DNA of 64,000 bases. Source: Pantoea cypripedii. Its GTDB lineage: Bacteria; Pseudomonadota; Gammaproteobacteria; Enterobacterales; Enterobacteriaceae. The translations under genes and the position numbers were made by a program. Below are positions 26,498-35,234 of the stretch, piece after piece (position 1 is the first letter of the stretch; every line of letters starts with the position of its first letter). The stretch is taken from the NCBI RefSeq assembly GCF_011395035.1, contig NZ_CP024768.1, positions 1,623,732-1,687,731 of the forward strand, in the 5' to 3' direction. A model generated the notes under the pieces. The model worked only from the letters and a program-made list of their open reading frames with translations, was not told the DNA's origin and ran no database searches.

Positions 26498-26881
26498 ATG
26501 AAGGCGATAGCTATTGTCGTTGGCTTGCTGGCGTGCCAGATTGCGCCTGCCTGGAGCGAAAGCGAATTCCAGATCACCTGTCCGGGGCGACCCACGATGA
26601 CAGTATCGCGGGCTGAATATGGTCTCAGCACGTTGATGTGGCCGACGCACCATTTCCAGATCGCCGCCGGTCAACAACGCACCCATTTGCAGGATGGTGA
26701 TCAGGTAGCCATTACCCGTTTCCGCAATGGCGATCAGCTGATCGTCAATAAAAACAACGGCGATACCTTTTTCGTTTACGCCGACAGCGATAGGCTGTTG
26801 CCTTGTAATCGCACGGAAAAACGCGATATTGATATCCTCTCGCTGGAACGTTACGACGATAACCAGCATCCGCCTTCATGA
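26498..26881 (+). CDS. Exported protein of unknown function
   Basis: The 127-residue product has a Sec signal peptide (MKAIAIVVGLLACQIAPAWS) cut near residue 20. The mature periplasmic domain is about 107 residues with two cysteines (ITCPGR and LLPCNRT) that could pair. It looks beta-rich. I do not recognise the family. CGGAG precedes the ATG. The next gene, a GNAT acetyltransferase, starts 21 bp after its stop, so the two are probably cotranscribed. Confidence 0.65.
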   Translation: MKAIAIVVGLLACQIAPAWSESEFQITCPGRPTMTVSRAEYGLSTLMWPTHHFQIAAGQQRTHLQDGDQVAITRFRNGDQLIVNKNNGDTFFVYADSDRLLPCNRTEKRDIDILSLERYDDNQHPPS

Positions 26882-26902
26882 TTCCGCCACAAGGAACCGA
26901 CC

Positions 26903-27316
26903 ATGCAACTTCAGGTTACGGAAAGGGTGACACATCAGGATCTCGATGAAGTTCGTCTCGGGCTAAACGCCTTTAATAGTCGCTTCATTAATATTGATGA
27001 GTTAAAAGCGATTGGCGTGTTTGTCACCGATGCCGATGGCAAAAAGCTGGCCGGATTGACCGGCTCCACCAGTGGCAACTGGTTGCGCATTGATATGCTG
27101 TGGGTGAGTGACACCCTGCGCGGGCAGGGGGTGGGCAGCAAATTGATACTGGCGGCGGAAGAAGAAGCACGTGCACGGGGTTGCTGTTATGCCCAGGTGG
27201 ATACTGCCAGCTTTCAGGCCCTACCTTTTTACGAAAAACTGGGCTACACGCTGCGTTTTAGCCTGGATAACTATCCGCGCCACCATCAGCGTCATTATCT
27301 GAGCAAAACCCTCTGA
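26903..27316 (+). CDS. GNAT-family N-acetyltransferase
   Basis: This is a predicted acetyl-CoA-dependent acetyltransferase of unknown substrate. The 137-residue protein has the GNAT motif A acetyl-CoA loop RGQGVGSKL (Q/R-x-x-G-x-G/A), the preceding beta strand IDMLWVSDTL and motif B (LPFYEKLGY). AAGGAACCGACC precedes the ATG. It meets the MBL-fold gene tail to tail with no gap between the two stops. Confidence 0.85.
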   Translation: MQLQVTERVTHQDLDEVRLGLNAFNSRFINIDELKAIGVFVTDADGKKLAGLTGSTSGNWLRIDMLWVSDTLRGQGVGSKLILAAEEEARARGCCYAQVDTASFQALPFYEKLGYTLRFSLDNYPRHHQRHYLSKTL

Positions 27317-27979
27317 TTAACCAGGCGGCTGCTGGCGTAAATCCAGCGGCGCCTGTTCCGCTTCATCAATGGCCGCCAGCCAGCCTGGCAACGTCATTTT
27401 CTGCCATGCCAGATGACCCCGCGTGGTGCTCATCAACACCACATCCGGGCGCAGTGAGCGGTACAGATCGAGCGACTGGAGCAGCTCAGCCGGATTGCTT
27501 TCTGGCACCAGCACGCTAATCCAGCGATTATGCTCACGCGTCAGGGTATCCCCGACAAATAAATAGGTACGCCCAAACGGGGAGTGGTAGAGATAACTGC
27601 AGCTGCCGGGGGTATGACCTGGGGTCGGTAACAGGTGGAAATCGCCGAAATGTGCATCCTGCTGACTGAAGGTGTCATCCGGTTCTATCACCCGACTGAC
27701 GGGCCCGAGGGCACGGTTGTGGCAATACAATGCGCTATTAAAACGTTGCTGGATCACCAGCGCACCCGGCGCGGCCTCATGCCAGTGGGTGAGGTAATGA
27801 CGAATAACGCCGCCCGCATCGGCCAGAACTTCGTGATCGAGCGGGTTCTCAACCCGGCCAATCAGCAGGTTGCCGCGCGGATGGCGCAGCATAAACCCAT
27901 GCATCATCAGGTCACTTTCCGCTTCTTCGGCGGGAAATTCCGGTGTGGAGATCCACAAATCGTCGTATAGCGGCTTCAT
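27317..27979 (-). CDS. MBL-fold metallo-hydrolase with an incomplete metal motif
   Basis: The 220-residue protein has the metallo-beta-lactamase-fold landmarks HYLTHWHEAAPG, LPTPGHTPGSCSYLY and FVGDTL. The usual H-x-H-x-D-H becomes H-W-H-E-A-A, losing the Asp-His pair that binds the second metal, so a one-metal or non-canonical site is likely. CAGGAGACCGACA precedes the ATG. The substrate is unknown. Confidence 0.8.
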   Translation of the reverse strand: MKPLYDDLWISTPEFPAEEAESDLMMHGFMLRHPRGNLLIGRVENPLDHEVLADAGGVIRHYLTHWHEAAPGALVIQQRFNSALYCHNRALGPVSRVIEPDDTFSQQDAHFGDFHLLPTPGHTPGSCSYLYHSPFGRTYLFVGDTLTREHNRWISVLVPESNPAELLQSLDLYRSLRPDVVLMSTTRGHLAWQKMTLPGWLAAIDEAEQAPLDLRQQPPG

Positions 27980-28003
27980 TGTCGGTCTCCTGCGGCAATG
28001 CCG

Positions 28004-28927
28004 TTAGCGCAATGTCGGGTGGCCGGTAAAGGCGAACTGGGCTTCTCCGTTACGAATCTGCAAACTTGCACTGGCGCCGAGGGGGAGCGTGACGGTGTCA
28101 AAGGCATGGCCAAAAGCCAAATCGCTGATCACCGGTAACTGGTACTCATCCCGCATACGCTGCCAGACGGTGGCAAAATCAAAGCCGTTGTCGTAGTCAG
28201 AAAGGGAGGTGCTGGTGAAACTGCCGGTAACAATCGCCTTTTGCCGCGCCAGGATGCCGCTTTGATGCAGTTGAATCAACATGCGTTCAATGCGGAAGGG
28301 ATGTTCATTCACATCCTCGATCACCAGAATGCCATCTTCAATCTGTGGCAGCCAGGGCGTGCCAATCAGCGAGCAGATCATCGCCAGATTGCCACCCCAT
28401 AAGGTGCCCTGCCAGCGCCCCTCATCAGGGCTGGTGCTGCGCCAGTTAAGATTGACTGTAGGTGATGTCAGCGCCTGCCAAAAGTGGTTCACGGTAAAAT
28501 CAGATAATGTCTCGGCACCAAAATTGCCTGCCAGCATCGGCCCGCTGAAGGTGATAAGCCCGGTTTGCGCCAGCAGCGCCAGCTGAATCGCAGTGAAATC
28601 GCTGTGACCACATAAGGCAACCGGCTGGTTCAGCAACTGGCGCTGCAAACCCACGTAGTCAAGGTTATCCAGCAGCCGTGACGCACCATAACCGCCGCGT
28701 ATCGCCAGCACAATATCCGGCAGCGGGCTGAGTGATGCCAGCTGATTGATGTCATTCAGCCGTTGCTGGTCATCACCGGCAAAGCGCTGAAAACGGCGTG
28801 CAATGGCGGTTTGATTTTCAAGATGATGACCTTCAGCCTGCAAACGCGTCACTGCGCGCTGGGCAGCATCCTGATTGTGGCAGTAACCAGAAGGGGCGAT
28901 CAGACGTATCGAACGGGGGACAACCAT
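28004..28927 (-). CDS. ldcA: Muramoyltetrapeptide (L,D-) carboxypeptidase LdcA
   Basis: LdcA trims the terminal D-alanine from murein tetrapeptides in the cytoplasm during cell-wall recycling. The 307-residue product aligns with E. coli LdcA from IRLIAPSGYC to the C-terminal GHPTL. It keeps the nucleophile serine in GHSDFTAIQ, the TLWGGNLAM and LVIEDVNEHPFRIERML motifs, and a late histidine (FGHAFDTVTLPLG) completing the S-E-H triad. ATG 28927 has AGGA 8 bp upstream. The earlier ATGs are poorly spaced. It diverges from emtA. Confidence 0.95.
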   Translation of the reverse strand: MVVPRSIRLIAPSGYCHNQDAAQRAVTRLQAEGHHLENQTAIARRFQRFAGDDQQRLNDINQLASLSPLPDIVLAIRGGYGASRLLDNLDYVGLQRQLLNQPVALCGHSDFTAIQLALLAQTGLITFSGPMLAGNFGAETLSDFTVNHFWQALTSPTVNLNWRSTSPDEGRWQGTLWGGNLAMICSLIGTPWLPQIEDGILVIEDVNEHPFRIERMLIQLHQSGILARQKAIVTGSFTSTSLSDYDNGFDFATVWQRMRDEYQLPVISDLAFGHAFDTVTLPLGASASLQIRNGEAQFAFTGHPTLR

Positions 28928-29091
28928 AACTCTCATCCTGCTGTGGGTTGGCTTGCCGATGATGACGAAATGCGTTACGGAAGTCACGACCTGGCAAGGT
29001 TTTTTACGTATTTAGGACAAACGGCAATTTTTCCTGTTCGTAAGCCAGGTATGATAGCTTGCGCCGAATCTATTGCGGAATACAAAATTCA

Positions 29092-29721
29092 GTGAAAATC
29101 CGACTACTTATGCTCTCTGCGCTGTTGCTGGCGGGATGTGCCAGCGAACCGCAAACTGTTGTGACTCCAGAGAAAAATACACCTTTAACCCAGGCACCAC
29201 CGTCGAAAATCAATGACGCATGGTCAATGTTTACTGAAGATGCCGCCAGTCATTATGGTGTTGATGAGAAGTTAATCAGCGCCATTATTAGTGTCGAGTC
29301 GGGGGGCAACCCCACCGTGACCAGCCGTTCCAATGCGGTTGGGTTGATGCAGATTAAAGCTTCCACAGCAGGCCGTGCGGTGTATCGCGCCCAGGGACGT
29401 CGTGGTCAGCCAAGTTCATCTGAGTTACGCGATCCCGCGAAAAATATTGATATCGGTACCGCCTATATCCGTATCCTGCAGGAGTCGGAACTCGCCGGTA
29501 TCCGTGATCCGCTGACATTGCGTTATGCCACCATTGTCTCCTACGCCAATGGTGCCGGGGCGTTGCTGCGCACTTTCTCGCGTGACCGTGACCGCGCCAT
29601 TGCGATGATCAATGCCATGAGTCCTGATGAATTTTATCAGCATGTGCAGAACAAACATCCGGCGGCGCAGGCACCGCGTTATTTGTGGAAAGTCACCACG
29701 GCGTATCGCACCATCGGTTAA
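29092..29721 (+). CDS. emtA: Membrane-bound endolytic murein transglycosylase EmtA (MltE)
   Basis: EmtA is an outer-membrane lipoprotein that cleaves peptidoglycan strands internally. From a GTG at 29092 the product is 209 residues: VKIRLLMLSALLLAGCAS gives lipobox LAGC. The lysozyme-like domain has the catalytic glutamate in AIISVESGGNP and the SNAVGLMQIKAST and VSYANGAGALLRTFS motifs of MltE. The longer frame upstream is not used. The ldcA-emtA pair is as in E. coli. A REP element follows the stop. Confidence 0.93.
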   Translation: MKIRLLMLSALLLAGCASEPQTVVTPEKNTPLTQAPPSKINDAWSMFTEDAASHYGVDEKLISAIISVESGGNPTVTSRSNAVGLMQIKASTAGRAVYRAQGRRGQPSSSELRDPAKNIDIGTAYIRILQESELAGIRDPLTLRYATIVSYANGAGALLRTFSRDRDRAIAMINAMSPDEFYQHVQNKHPAAQAPRYLWKVTTAYRTIG

Positions 29722-29739
29722 TGTTCGACAGATCCCCCT

Positions 29740-29810
29740 GTAGCGGCGCGATTTATCGCGCGGGTTTTCCTGCATCGCGCACGAAATTGCGCGATAAATC
29801 GCGCCGCTAC
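29740..29810. repeat. REP-like inverted repeat, family A, copy 2
   Basis: GTAGCGGCGCGATTTATCGC at the left end and its inverse complement ending GCGCCGCTAC at 29,810 flank a 25-30-bp centre. It lies between the convergent ends of emtA and the SorC-type regulator and can serve both as a terminator. Confidence 0.9.
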
Positions 29811-29816
29811 GTCGGG

Positions 29817-30767
29817 TTATCCCTCCAGCAACAATCTTGCGGTGGGATAATCGACAATCAGCACATTCACATAGCCGCCGCGTAAGGCACCGCGAATCGC
29901 CTGCGCTTTTTCTTTACCACCGGCCAGCGCCACCACCTGCGGGCACTTTTTGACCTGCGCCAGTTCCATACCGATCACCGGATCTTCAGCCGCGCTCAGC
30001 ACCGGTTTCCCCTCGGCATCGAAGTAATGCAGGCAGATATCGCCCACCGCACCGCGTTGTGCCAGGGTGCGCAGCATCTCCTCGTCGTAATAGTTCCCGG
30101 AATTACGCAGCAGCGCAGACGGCTCAAGATCGCCGATGCCGACAATCGCCAGATCCACCTGTTCAAATTTCTCCAGTACCACCGCGACATCAGGATTGAC
30201 TGACAGCCGCTGGCGATCGTGCACCGAATGCTCAATCGACTGTGACGGCAGCAGCCATGCCGGACAATTCAGCAGCGCCGCCAGATTTTGCGTCAGGATA
30301 GTGGCCTGCACATTGCCGTTGGTCCCCACACCGCCCAGCAGTTGGATCACGCCGCGACAGGGTGCCGTGAGCGGATGCAACGCATCCACCATGGCGCGGA
30401 TGGTGCCACTCCAGGAGGAGATGCCGATCAACTCATCGGCGCGCAGGCGGGTTTCCAGATAATGTGCCGCCGCCGAGCCAATGGATTGCTTAATTTGCAG
30501 TGCGGATGCCTGCTCCGGTACATCTACCACAATCGCCTGCGGCAGTTGATAGGCCTGCTCAATGGCTTTCTCCAGCTCAGGAAACACGTTGGCTGGTGGT
30601 ACCACACTGATTTTAACGACGCCTTCTTTCACACTTCGGTTGAGGATGCGTGAGACAAAGGATTGCGACAGTTTCAGCAGCTGCGCGATGTCCGATTGCT
30701 TCATCCCTTCGAGGTAATACAGGGTGGCAATTTTCACCATCAGCCGTTGTTCGTCCTGTTTTGCCAT
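29817..30767 (-). CDS. SorC-family sugar-binding transcriptional regulator
   Basis: This is a predicted effector-controlled regulator of the adjacent sugar operon. The 316-residue protein has an N-terminal helix-turn-helix (LEGMKQSDIAQLLKLSQSFVSRIL, about residues 19-42) and a long C-terminal SorC-type phosphosugar-binding domain with IGISSWSGTIRAMVDAL and QLLGGVGTNGNVQ. It diverges from the substrate-binding-protein gene across 184 bp. Those 184 bp contain a perfect 16-bp palindrome that is the probable operator. AGAGGG precedes the ATG. Confidence 0.9.
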   Translation of the reverse strand: MAKQDEQRLMVKIATLYYLEGMKQSDIAQLLKLSQSFVSRILNRSVKEGVVKISVVPPANVFPELEKAIEQAYQLPQAIVVDVPEQASALQIKQSIGSAAAHYLETRLRADELIGISSWSGTIRAMVDALHPLTAPCRGVIQLLGGVGTNGNVQATILTQNLAALLNCPAWLLPSQSIEHSVHDRQRLSVNPDVAVVLEKFEQVDLAIVGIGDLEPSALLRNSGNYYDEEMLRTLAQRGAVGDICLHYFDAEGKPVLSAAEDPVIGMELAQVKKCPQVVALAGGKEKAQAIRGALRGGYVNVLIVDYPTARLLLEG

Positions 30768-30834
30768 GGTTTTTTCCCTCTTCAGATCTGCCTGGTATTG
30801 TTAATCACCCGCTCAGAAATAACAACGCAGAACA

Positions 30835-30856
30835 ATTTGTGATCGTTTTCGCTTTT
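30835..30856. promoter_or_regulatory. Possible CRP site
   Basis: TGTGA-TCGTTT-TCGCT at 30,838-30,853 matches the left CRP half-site exactly and the right half (TCACA) at three of five positions. Its place in the divergent regulator/sugar-operon gap makes catabolite control reasonable, but the match is weak. Confidence 0.3.
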
Positions 30857-30921
30857 TCAGGATCCGGCATTGGACGGCATCCCTTGTCGGGTGCATAGTC
30901 ATTGTGCATATAAAATCGCAA

Positions 30922-30937
30922 TTGAATATATATTCAA
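30922..30937. promoter_or_regulatory. Operator palindrome upstream of the sugar ABC operon
   Basis: TTGAATATATATTCAA is a perfect 16-bp palindrome ending 14 bp before the ATG of the substrate-binding protein. Its core GAATATATATTC recurs at 35,195-35,206 before the transketolase genes. It is the best candidate for the SorC-type regulator's binding site and sits where a bound protein would block transcription or translation. Confidence 0.7.
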
Positions 30938-30951
30938 GCGGAGAAAAACCA

Positions 30952-31893
30952 ATGAACGCGAACCTCGTCAAAGTTACCCTGCTGGCTTCACTCCTGACGT
31001 TGTCTGCTGCCTCTGTGGCAGCGGATAAGGGCCTGCTGGCCATTATTACCCCGTCACACGATAACCCGTTTTTTAAAGCCGAAGCGGATGGCGCGCAGGA
31101 AAAAGCCAAAGCGCTGGGTTATACCACGCTGGTGGCCTCGCACGATGATGACGTTAACAAGCAAAATCAGCTGATCGAAACAGCCATTGCGCGCAAAGCC
31201 AAAGCGATCATCCTCGATAACGCCGGGGCGGATGCCACGGTCGGGCCGGTGCAGAAAGCCAAAGATGCCGGTATCCCGACCTTCCTGATCGATCGCGAAA
31301 TCAATAAAACCGGCGTCGCGGTCGCACAAATCGTCTCCAACAACTACCAGGGGGCGCAGCTGGGTGCTGAGAAGTTTGCCAAATTGCTGGGCGGTAAGGG
31401 TGACTACGTCGAGCTGTTGGGTAAAGAGTCTGACACCAATGCGGGCGTGCGTTCACAGGGCTACCACGACGTGCTGGATGATTACAGCGACATGAAAATG
31501 GTGGCACAGCAGAGCGCTAACTGGAGCCAGACCGAAGCCTTTAGCCGCATGGAAACCATTCTGCAGAAAAACCCCAATATCAAGGGCGTGATCTCCGGTA
31601 ACGACACCATGGCGCTTGGTGCTGAAGCGGCGCTGAAAGCGGCCGGCAAAACCAACGTGATTGTGGTCGGGTTTGACGGCAGTGATTACACCCGCGACTC
31701 GATCCTGAATAAAGGCAATATCAAAGCCACGGTGTTGCAACCGGGCTGGGATCAGGCGCAGATGGCGGTGGAGCAGGCGGATTATTACCTGACCCACGGT
31801 AAAGCGCAGAAGGAAGAGAAACAGCTGATGGACTGCGTGCTGATCGACGACAGCAACGCCGCGAAGCTGAAAAACTTCCGTCTGGCGCAGTAA
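30952..31893 (+). CDS. Periplasmic sugar-binding protein (RbsB-like)
   Basis: This is the solute receptor of the sugar ABC importer. The 313-residue protein has a signal peptide (MNANLVKVTLLASLLTLSAASVAA-DK). Two Rossmann-like lobes of the periplasmic-binding-protein/LacI class-1 fold follow: LLAIITPSHDNPFFKAEADG, PTFLIDREIN, and GVISGNDTMALGAEAALKAAG, a typical RbsB-family stretch. D and R residues in LIDRE and NDTMA fit hexose/pentose binding. CGGAG precedes ATG 30952. It is first in a four-gene transport unit. Confidence 0.92.
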   Translation: MNANLVKVTLLASLLTLSAASVAADKGLLAIITPSHDNPFFKAEADGAQEKAKALGYTTLVASHDDDVNKQNQLIETAIARKAKAIILDNAGADATVGPVQKAKDAGIPTFLIDREINKTGVAVAQIVSNNYQGAQLGAEKFAKLLGGKGDYVELLGKESDTNAGVRSQGYHDVLDDYSDMKMVAQQSANWSQTEAFSRMETILQKNPNIKGVISGNDTMALGAEAALKAAGKTNVIVVGFDGSDYTRDSILNKGNIKATVLQPGWDQAQMAVEQADYYLTHGKAQKEEKQLMDCVLIDDSNAAKLKNFRLAQ

Positions 31894-31905
31894 GCGGAGG
31901 TCGGC

Positions 31906-32517
31906 ATGAAGGGTAAAGCAGCTGGCGGATTGATCATGGCGGCGCTGACGTTGCTGCTGACGGCATGCACCGTGGTGGATCTTGATGCAAACGGCAATCC
32001 CATCATGCCGAAAGATCCCCATGCCAAACCGGGTTACACCAACCAGACGCCGCAACAAATCGCGGAGGAGAGCTGGCAAAGCCGGGTAGCTCAGCCCGCA
32101 GAAAAACAGGCGCTGAGCTGGGGGGATATGGAAACCAAAAGCCATACGCTGAAAGCGGGCACCAGCGAAAGTGTGTTTGTCCGTGCGGGTGGCACCGTGA
32201 CGGCGCTGGATAACAGCAACGATCGCGAACGCGTCCTGACTGTCACCATTAATGGCAAACCGGTGAAGGTGTTGATTGGCCCGGTGCTGCGCAGCAATGC
32301 GATTCGTGATGCCGCGGGTTTCCGTTTCGAAGAGTTCACCAATCAGGTGCAGTACGCGCAGCTGACCAAAGCGCTGAATCGCCATGCAGTGAAACAACTG
32401 CCAGCGGTGGATGCCAGTTGGGTGGGCAAACCGCTACAGGCGATTCTGGCGGTCACGATGGGGCCGGGTACGGTGGATGAAGTGGTGGCTGTCCAGTTGC
32501 AACAGGGGAACGGATGA
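31906..32517 (+). CDS. DUF2291-family lipoprotein
   Basis: The 203-residue product has a lipoprotein-like signal (MAALTLLLTACTVVDLD, lipobox LTAC), so it should be anchored on the periplasmic side. The remainder matches my memory of DUF2291, a family found almost only inside sugar ABC operons of this type. Function is unknown. An accessory role to the binding protein or permease is inferred from its fixed place. CGGAGGTCGGC precedes the ATG, 12 bp after the binding-protein stop. Its end overlaps the ATPase start. Confidence 0.85.
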   Translation: MKGKAAGGLIMAALTLLLTACTVVDLDANGNPIMPKDPHAKPGYTNQTPQQIAEESWQSRVAQPAEKQALSWGDMETKSHTLKAGTSESVFVRAGGTVTALDNSNDRERVLTVTINGKPVKVLIGPVLRSNAIRDAAGFRFEEFTNQVQYAQLTKALNRHAVKQLPAVDASWVGKPLQAILAVTMGPGTVDEVVAVQLQQGNG

Positions 32518-34031
32518 TGAGCGACGAAATTATCCTGCAGGCGAATCATATCTCGATGTTGTTCCCCGGCACGCTGGCGCTGGATCGGGTGGATTATCGC
32601 GTCTGGCGCGGCAAAGTTAACGTCATTATCGGCGAGAACGGTGCCGGTAAATCGACGCTGATGAAAATTCTCGCCGGAGTCCAGCAACCCACCACCGGCG
32701 AAATGTTTCTTAACGGGCAGAAAGTGGTGTTCGGCAACACCCGTGAAGCGGCACAGCACGGTATCGGTATGGTGCATCAGGAGCTGAACCTGTTTGAAAA
32801 CCTCAGCGTGGCCGAGAACATTTTTCTCGGTCGCGAGATTCAGCGTGGCATCCGCCCGATCAACGAAGCGGAACAGGCGCGCCGCACCGCCACCCTGATG
32901 CAGCGCCTCGATCAACCGATTTCGCCGCAGGAAAAGGTCGGCAACCTTAAAGTCGGGCAGCAGCAGCTGGTGGAGATTGCCAAAGCGCTGGCGGAGGACG
33001 CCGACATCCTGATCCTCGACGAACCCACCTCGGCGCTCAGTAAAACCGAAGTGGAGATTTTGTTCCGGGTGATCCGTGAACTGACGCGCCAGGGGGTCTC
33101 GATTATTTATATCTCGCACCGGCTGGAGGAGCTGATGGCGATTGGCGATGTGATCACCATCCTGCGCGACGGACGCTTCCAGGCGGAAGCGCAGGTGAGC
33201 GAGATCGATGTGCCGTGGATTGTGCGCGAGATGCTCGGCAGTGAACCGGTCAGCAACTTTCTGCCGCCGAATCGCCAGTTTGGCGCGCCGGTACTGGAGG
33301 CAGAACATATCACCTGTGTCAGCCCGAATGGCAACACGCTGGTGGATGATGTCAGCTTCCATGTGCGGTCCGGGGAGATTGTCGGCATTTACGGGCTAAT
33401 GGGTGCCGGACGCACCGAGTTGTTCGAGTGCCTGCTGGGTAGCCAGCGTAATTATCTCGGTAAGCTCTGGCTCGATAGCAAACCACTGCCCACGCGTCTG
33501 CCAACTGCAGAACGTATCCGTATGGGGATGAGCCTGGTGCCGGAAGATCGTAAACGCGCCGGGATCTTTCCCATCTCCTCTGTCGCCAGCAATCTGACCA
33601 TCGCCAGCCTGTGGCGGCGACTGTCGCACCGTATGGTCATTGCCCAGCAGGCGGAACGCGAAGCGGTGAACAGCACGGTGGGGAATCTGGCGATCAAAGT
33701 CTCATCGCCGGAGGTGGCGATCAGCGCGTTAAGCGGCGGTAATCAGCAGAAGGTGGTGATTGGCCGCTCGCTGTTAACCAATCCGCGCCTGCTGCTGCTG
33801 GACGAACCGAGTCGTGGCATTGATGTCGGGGCCAAAGCGGAGGTGTTTCGCATGATGGTGCGCCTGTCGGAGCAGGGCATTGCGGTGCTGTTTTCCACCT
33901 CCGATCTGAAAGAAATCATGGCCGTTGCCGATCGCATTCTGGTGATGTCCGGCGGCAAACTCACAGCCGATCTTCCGCGCGCTGAAGCGGAAGAAGCGGC
34001 GCTGGTTAAAGCAAGCGCACAGGGGTTCTGA
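32514..34031 (+). CDS. Sugar ABC transporter ATPase (RbsA-like, duplicated)
   Basis: This is the energising subunit of the sugar importer. The 505-residue protein has two ATPase halves. The first has Walker A GENGAGKST, a signature region LKVGQQQLVEIAKAL and Walker B LILDEPTSAL. The second has a degenerate P-loop (GLMGAGRTEL) but a good LSGGNQQKVVIGRSL signature and LLLLDEPSRGIDVG, the pattern of RbsA/MglA/XylG. Its ATG-ATG start overlaps the DUF2291 stop. Confidence 0.94.
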   Translation: MMSDEIILQANHISMLFPGTLALDRVDYRVWRGKVNVIIGENGAGKSTLMKILAGVQQPTTGEMFLNGQKVVFGNTREAAQHGIGMVHQELNLFENLSVAENIFLGREIQRGIRPINEAEQARRTATLMQRLDQPISPQEKVGNLKVGQQQLVEIAKALAEDADILILDEPTSALSKTEVEILFRVIRELTRQGVSIIYISHRLEELMAIGDVITILRDGRFQAEAQVSEIDVPWIVREMLGSEPVSNFLPPNRQFGAPVLEAEHITCVSPNGNTLVDDVSFHVRSGEIVGIYGLMGAGRTELFECLLGSQRNYLGKLWLDSKPLPTRLPTAERIRMGMSLVPEDRKRAGIFPISSVASNLTIASLWRRLSHRMVIAQQAEREAVNSTVGNLAIKVSSPEVAISALSGGNQQKVVIGRSLLTNPRLLLLDEPSRGIDVGAKAEVFRMMVRLSEQGIAVLFSTSDLKEIMAVADRILVMSGGKLTADLPRAEAEEAALVKASAQGF

Positions 34032-34033
34032 AG

Positions 34034-35143
34034 ATGAAAAGCAACAGCGCCGTGGCGTTCGCCGCCCAGCCAGCTAAAGCCTTTAATTCACGCGAAGGTT
34101 TGATTCTGCTGCTGTTAAAACTACGCACCTTTATCGCGTTGTTCCTGATCGTGGGTTTCTTTTCGGTGACGGTGCCGGATTTTCTCGCGTTGGGCAGCAT
34201 GGTGATTATGGTCAAACACATCGCCATCAACGCCTTCCTGGCGCTGGGTATCACCTTTGTCATTATCACCGCCGGTATTGACCTCTCCATCGGCGCGACG
34301 CTCGGGTTGTGCGGCATGATCGCTGGCTGGCTGATCACCAAAGGTATTGTGCTGCCGATGTTTGGTATCGCCATCTTCCCCAGCGTCTGGGTGATTGTGC
34401 CGCTGGTGTTGCTGGCGGGAGCGTTAATTGGTGCCGCCAACGGCTGGATCATTACGCGTTACAACGTCGCTCCCTTTATCTGCACCCTCGGCACCATGTA
34501 CATCCTGCGTGGTACCGCGATGCTCACCTCCGGTGGTGAGACGTTTCCCGGCCTGCAAGGCAATCCACTCCTCGGCAATACCGGTTTTGACAAAATCGGG
34601 GCCGGTTACTTCCTCGGTCTGCCGTGGGCCATCTGGATGATGGTGCTGCTGGCGCTGGTGATCGCCTATATCGCCCGCCGCTTGCCGTTTGGTCGTCAGG
34701 TGTATGCGATTGGCGATAACGAGCGGGCGGCGGAACTCTCCGGGGTCAAGGTGAAGCAGGTAAAAATCTGGGTTTATACCTTGTCGGGCTTCTGTGCGGC
34801 GATCGCCGGGATTGTGGTGTCATCGCAGCTGGTTGCCAGCCATCCCGCCAATGGTACCTCGTTTGAAATGAACGCCATCGCGGCGGTGGTACTGGGTGGG
34901 ACTTCGCTGGCCGGTGGGCGTGGCACCATTCTTGGCACGCTGGTGGGAGCCTTCGTTATCGGCTTTCTCGCCGATGGCTTAATCATGATGGGGGTCAGCG
35001 AATTCTGGCAGATGGTGATTAAAGGCATCGTGATTATTGTCGCGGTGATCATTGACCAGATGCAAAGCCGGATGCAGCAAAAAGCCGCGGTAGTGGCGCA
35101 GAAAGCGTTGATCGAGGAGGGGGGCAGCAACGCAAAAGTTTAA
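34034..35143 (+). CDS. Sugar ABC transporter permease (RbsC-like)
   Basis: This is the membrane channel of the importer, 369 residues with eight or more hydrophobic segments. The RbsC-family motifs ITFVIITAGIDLSIGATLG and IAAVVLGGTSLAGGRGTILGTLVG are present. It begins 2 bp after the ATPase stop with AGGGG upstream. The C-terminus is a short hydrophilic tail. A 91-bp gap with a second copy of the operator follows. Confidence 0.94.
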   Translation: MKSNSAVAFAAQPAKAFNSREGLILLLLKLRTFIALFLIVGFFSVTVPDFLALGSMVIMVKHIAINAFLALGITFVIITAGIDLSIGATLGLCGMIAGWLITKGIVLPMFGIAIFPSVWVIVPLVLLAGALIGAANGWIITRYNVAPFICTLGTMYILRGTAMLTSGGETFPGLQGNPLLGNTGFDKIGAGYFLGLPWAIWMMVLLALVIAYIARRLPFGRQVYAIGDNERAAELSGVKVKQVKIWVYTLSGFCAAIAGIVVSSQLVASHPANGTSFEMNAIAAVVLGGTSLAGGRGTILGTLVGAFVIGFLADGLIMMGVSEFWQMVIKGIVIIVAVIIDQMQSRMQQKAAVVAQKALIEEGGSNAKV

Positions 35144-35193
35144 TCGGTTGGGGTGCAGGCGGCCCTTGTCTGTCCCCCTTTTTTTGCTATGCA

Positions 35194-35207
35194 GGAATAT
35201 ATATTCA
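35194..35207. promoter_or_regulatory. Second operator copy before the transketolase genes
   Basis: GGAATATATATTCA contains the 12-bp palindromic core GAATATATATTC found in the operator at 30,922-30,937. It lies in the only sizeable gap of the operon, 28 bp before the transketolase N-subunit start. This suggests that the same regulator controls transport and metabolism from two promoters. Confidence 0.6.
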
Positions 35208-35234
35208 GATTCGATTTAAAATTCAGAGGTAACC

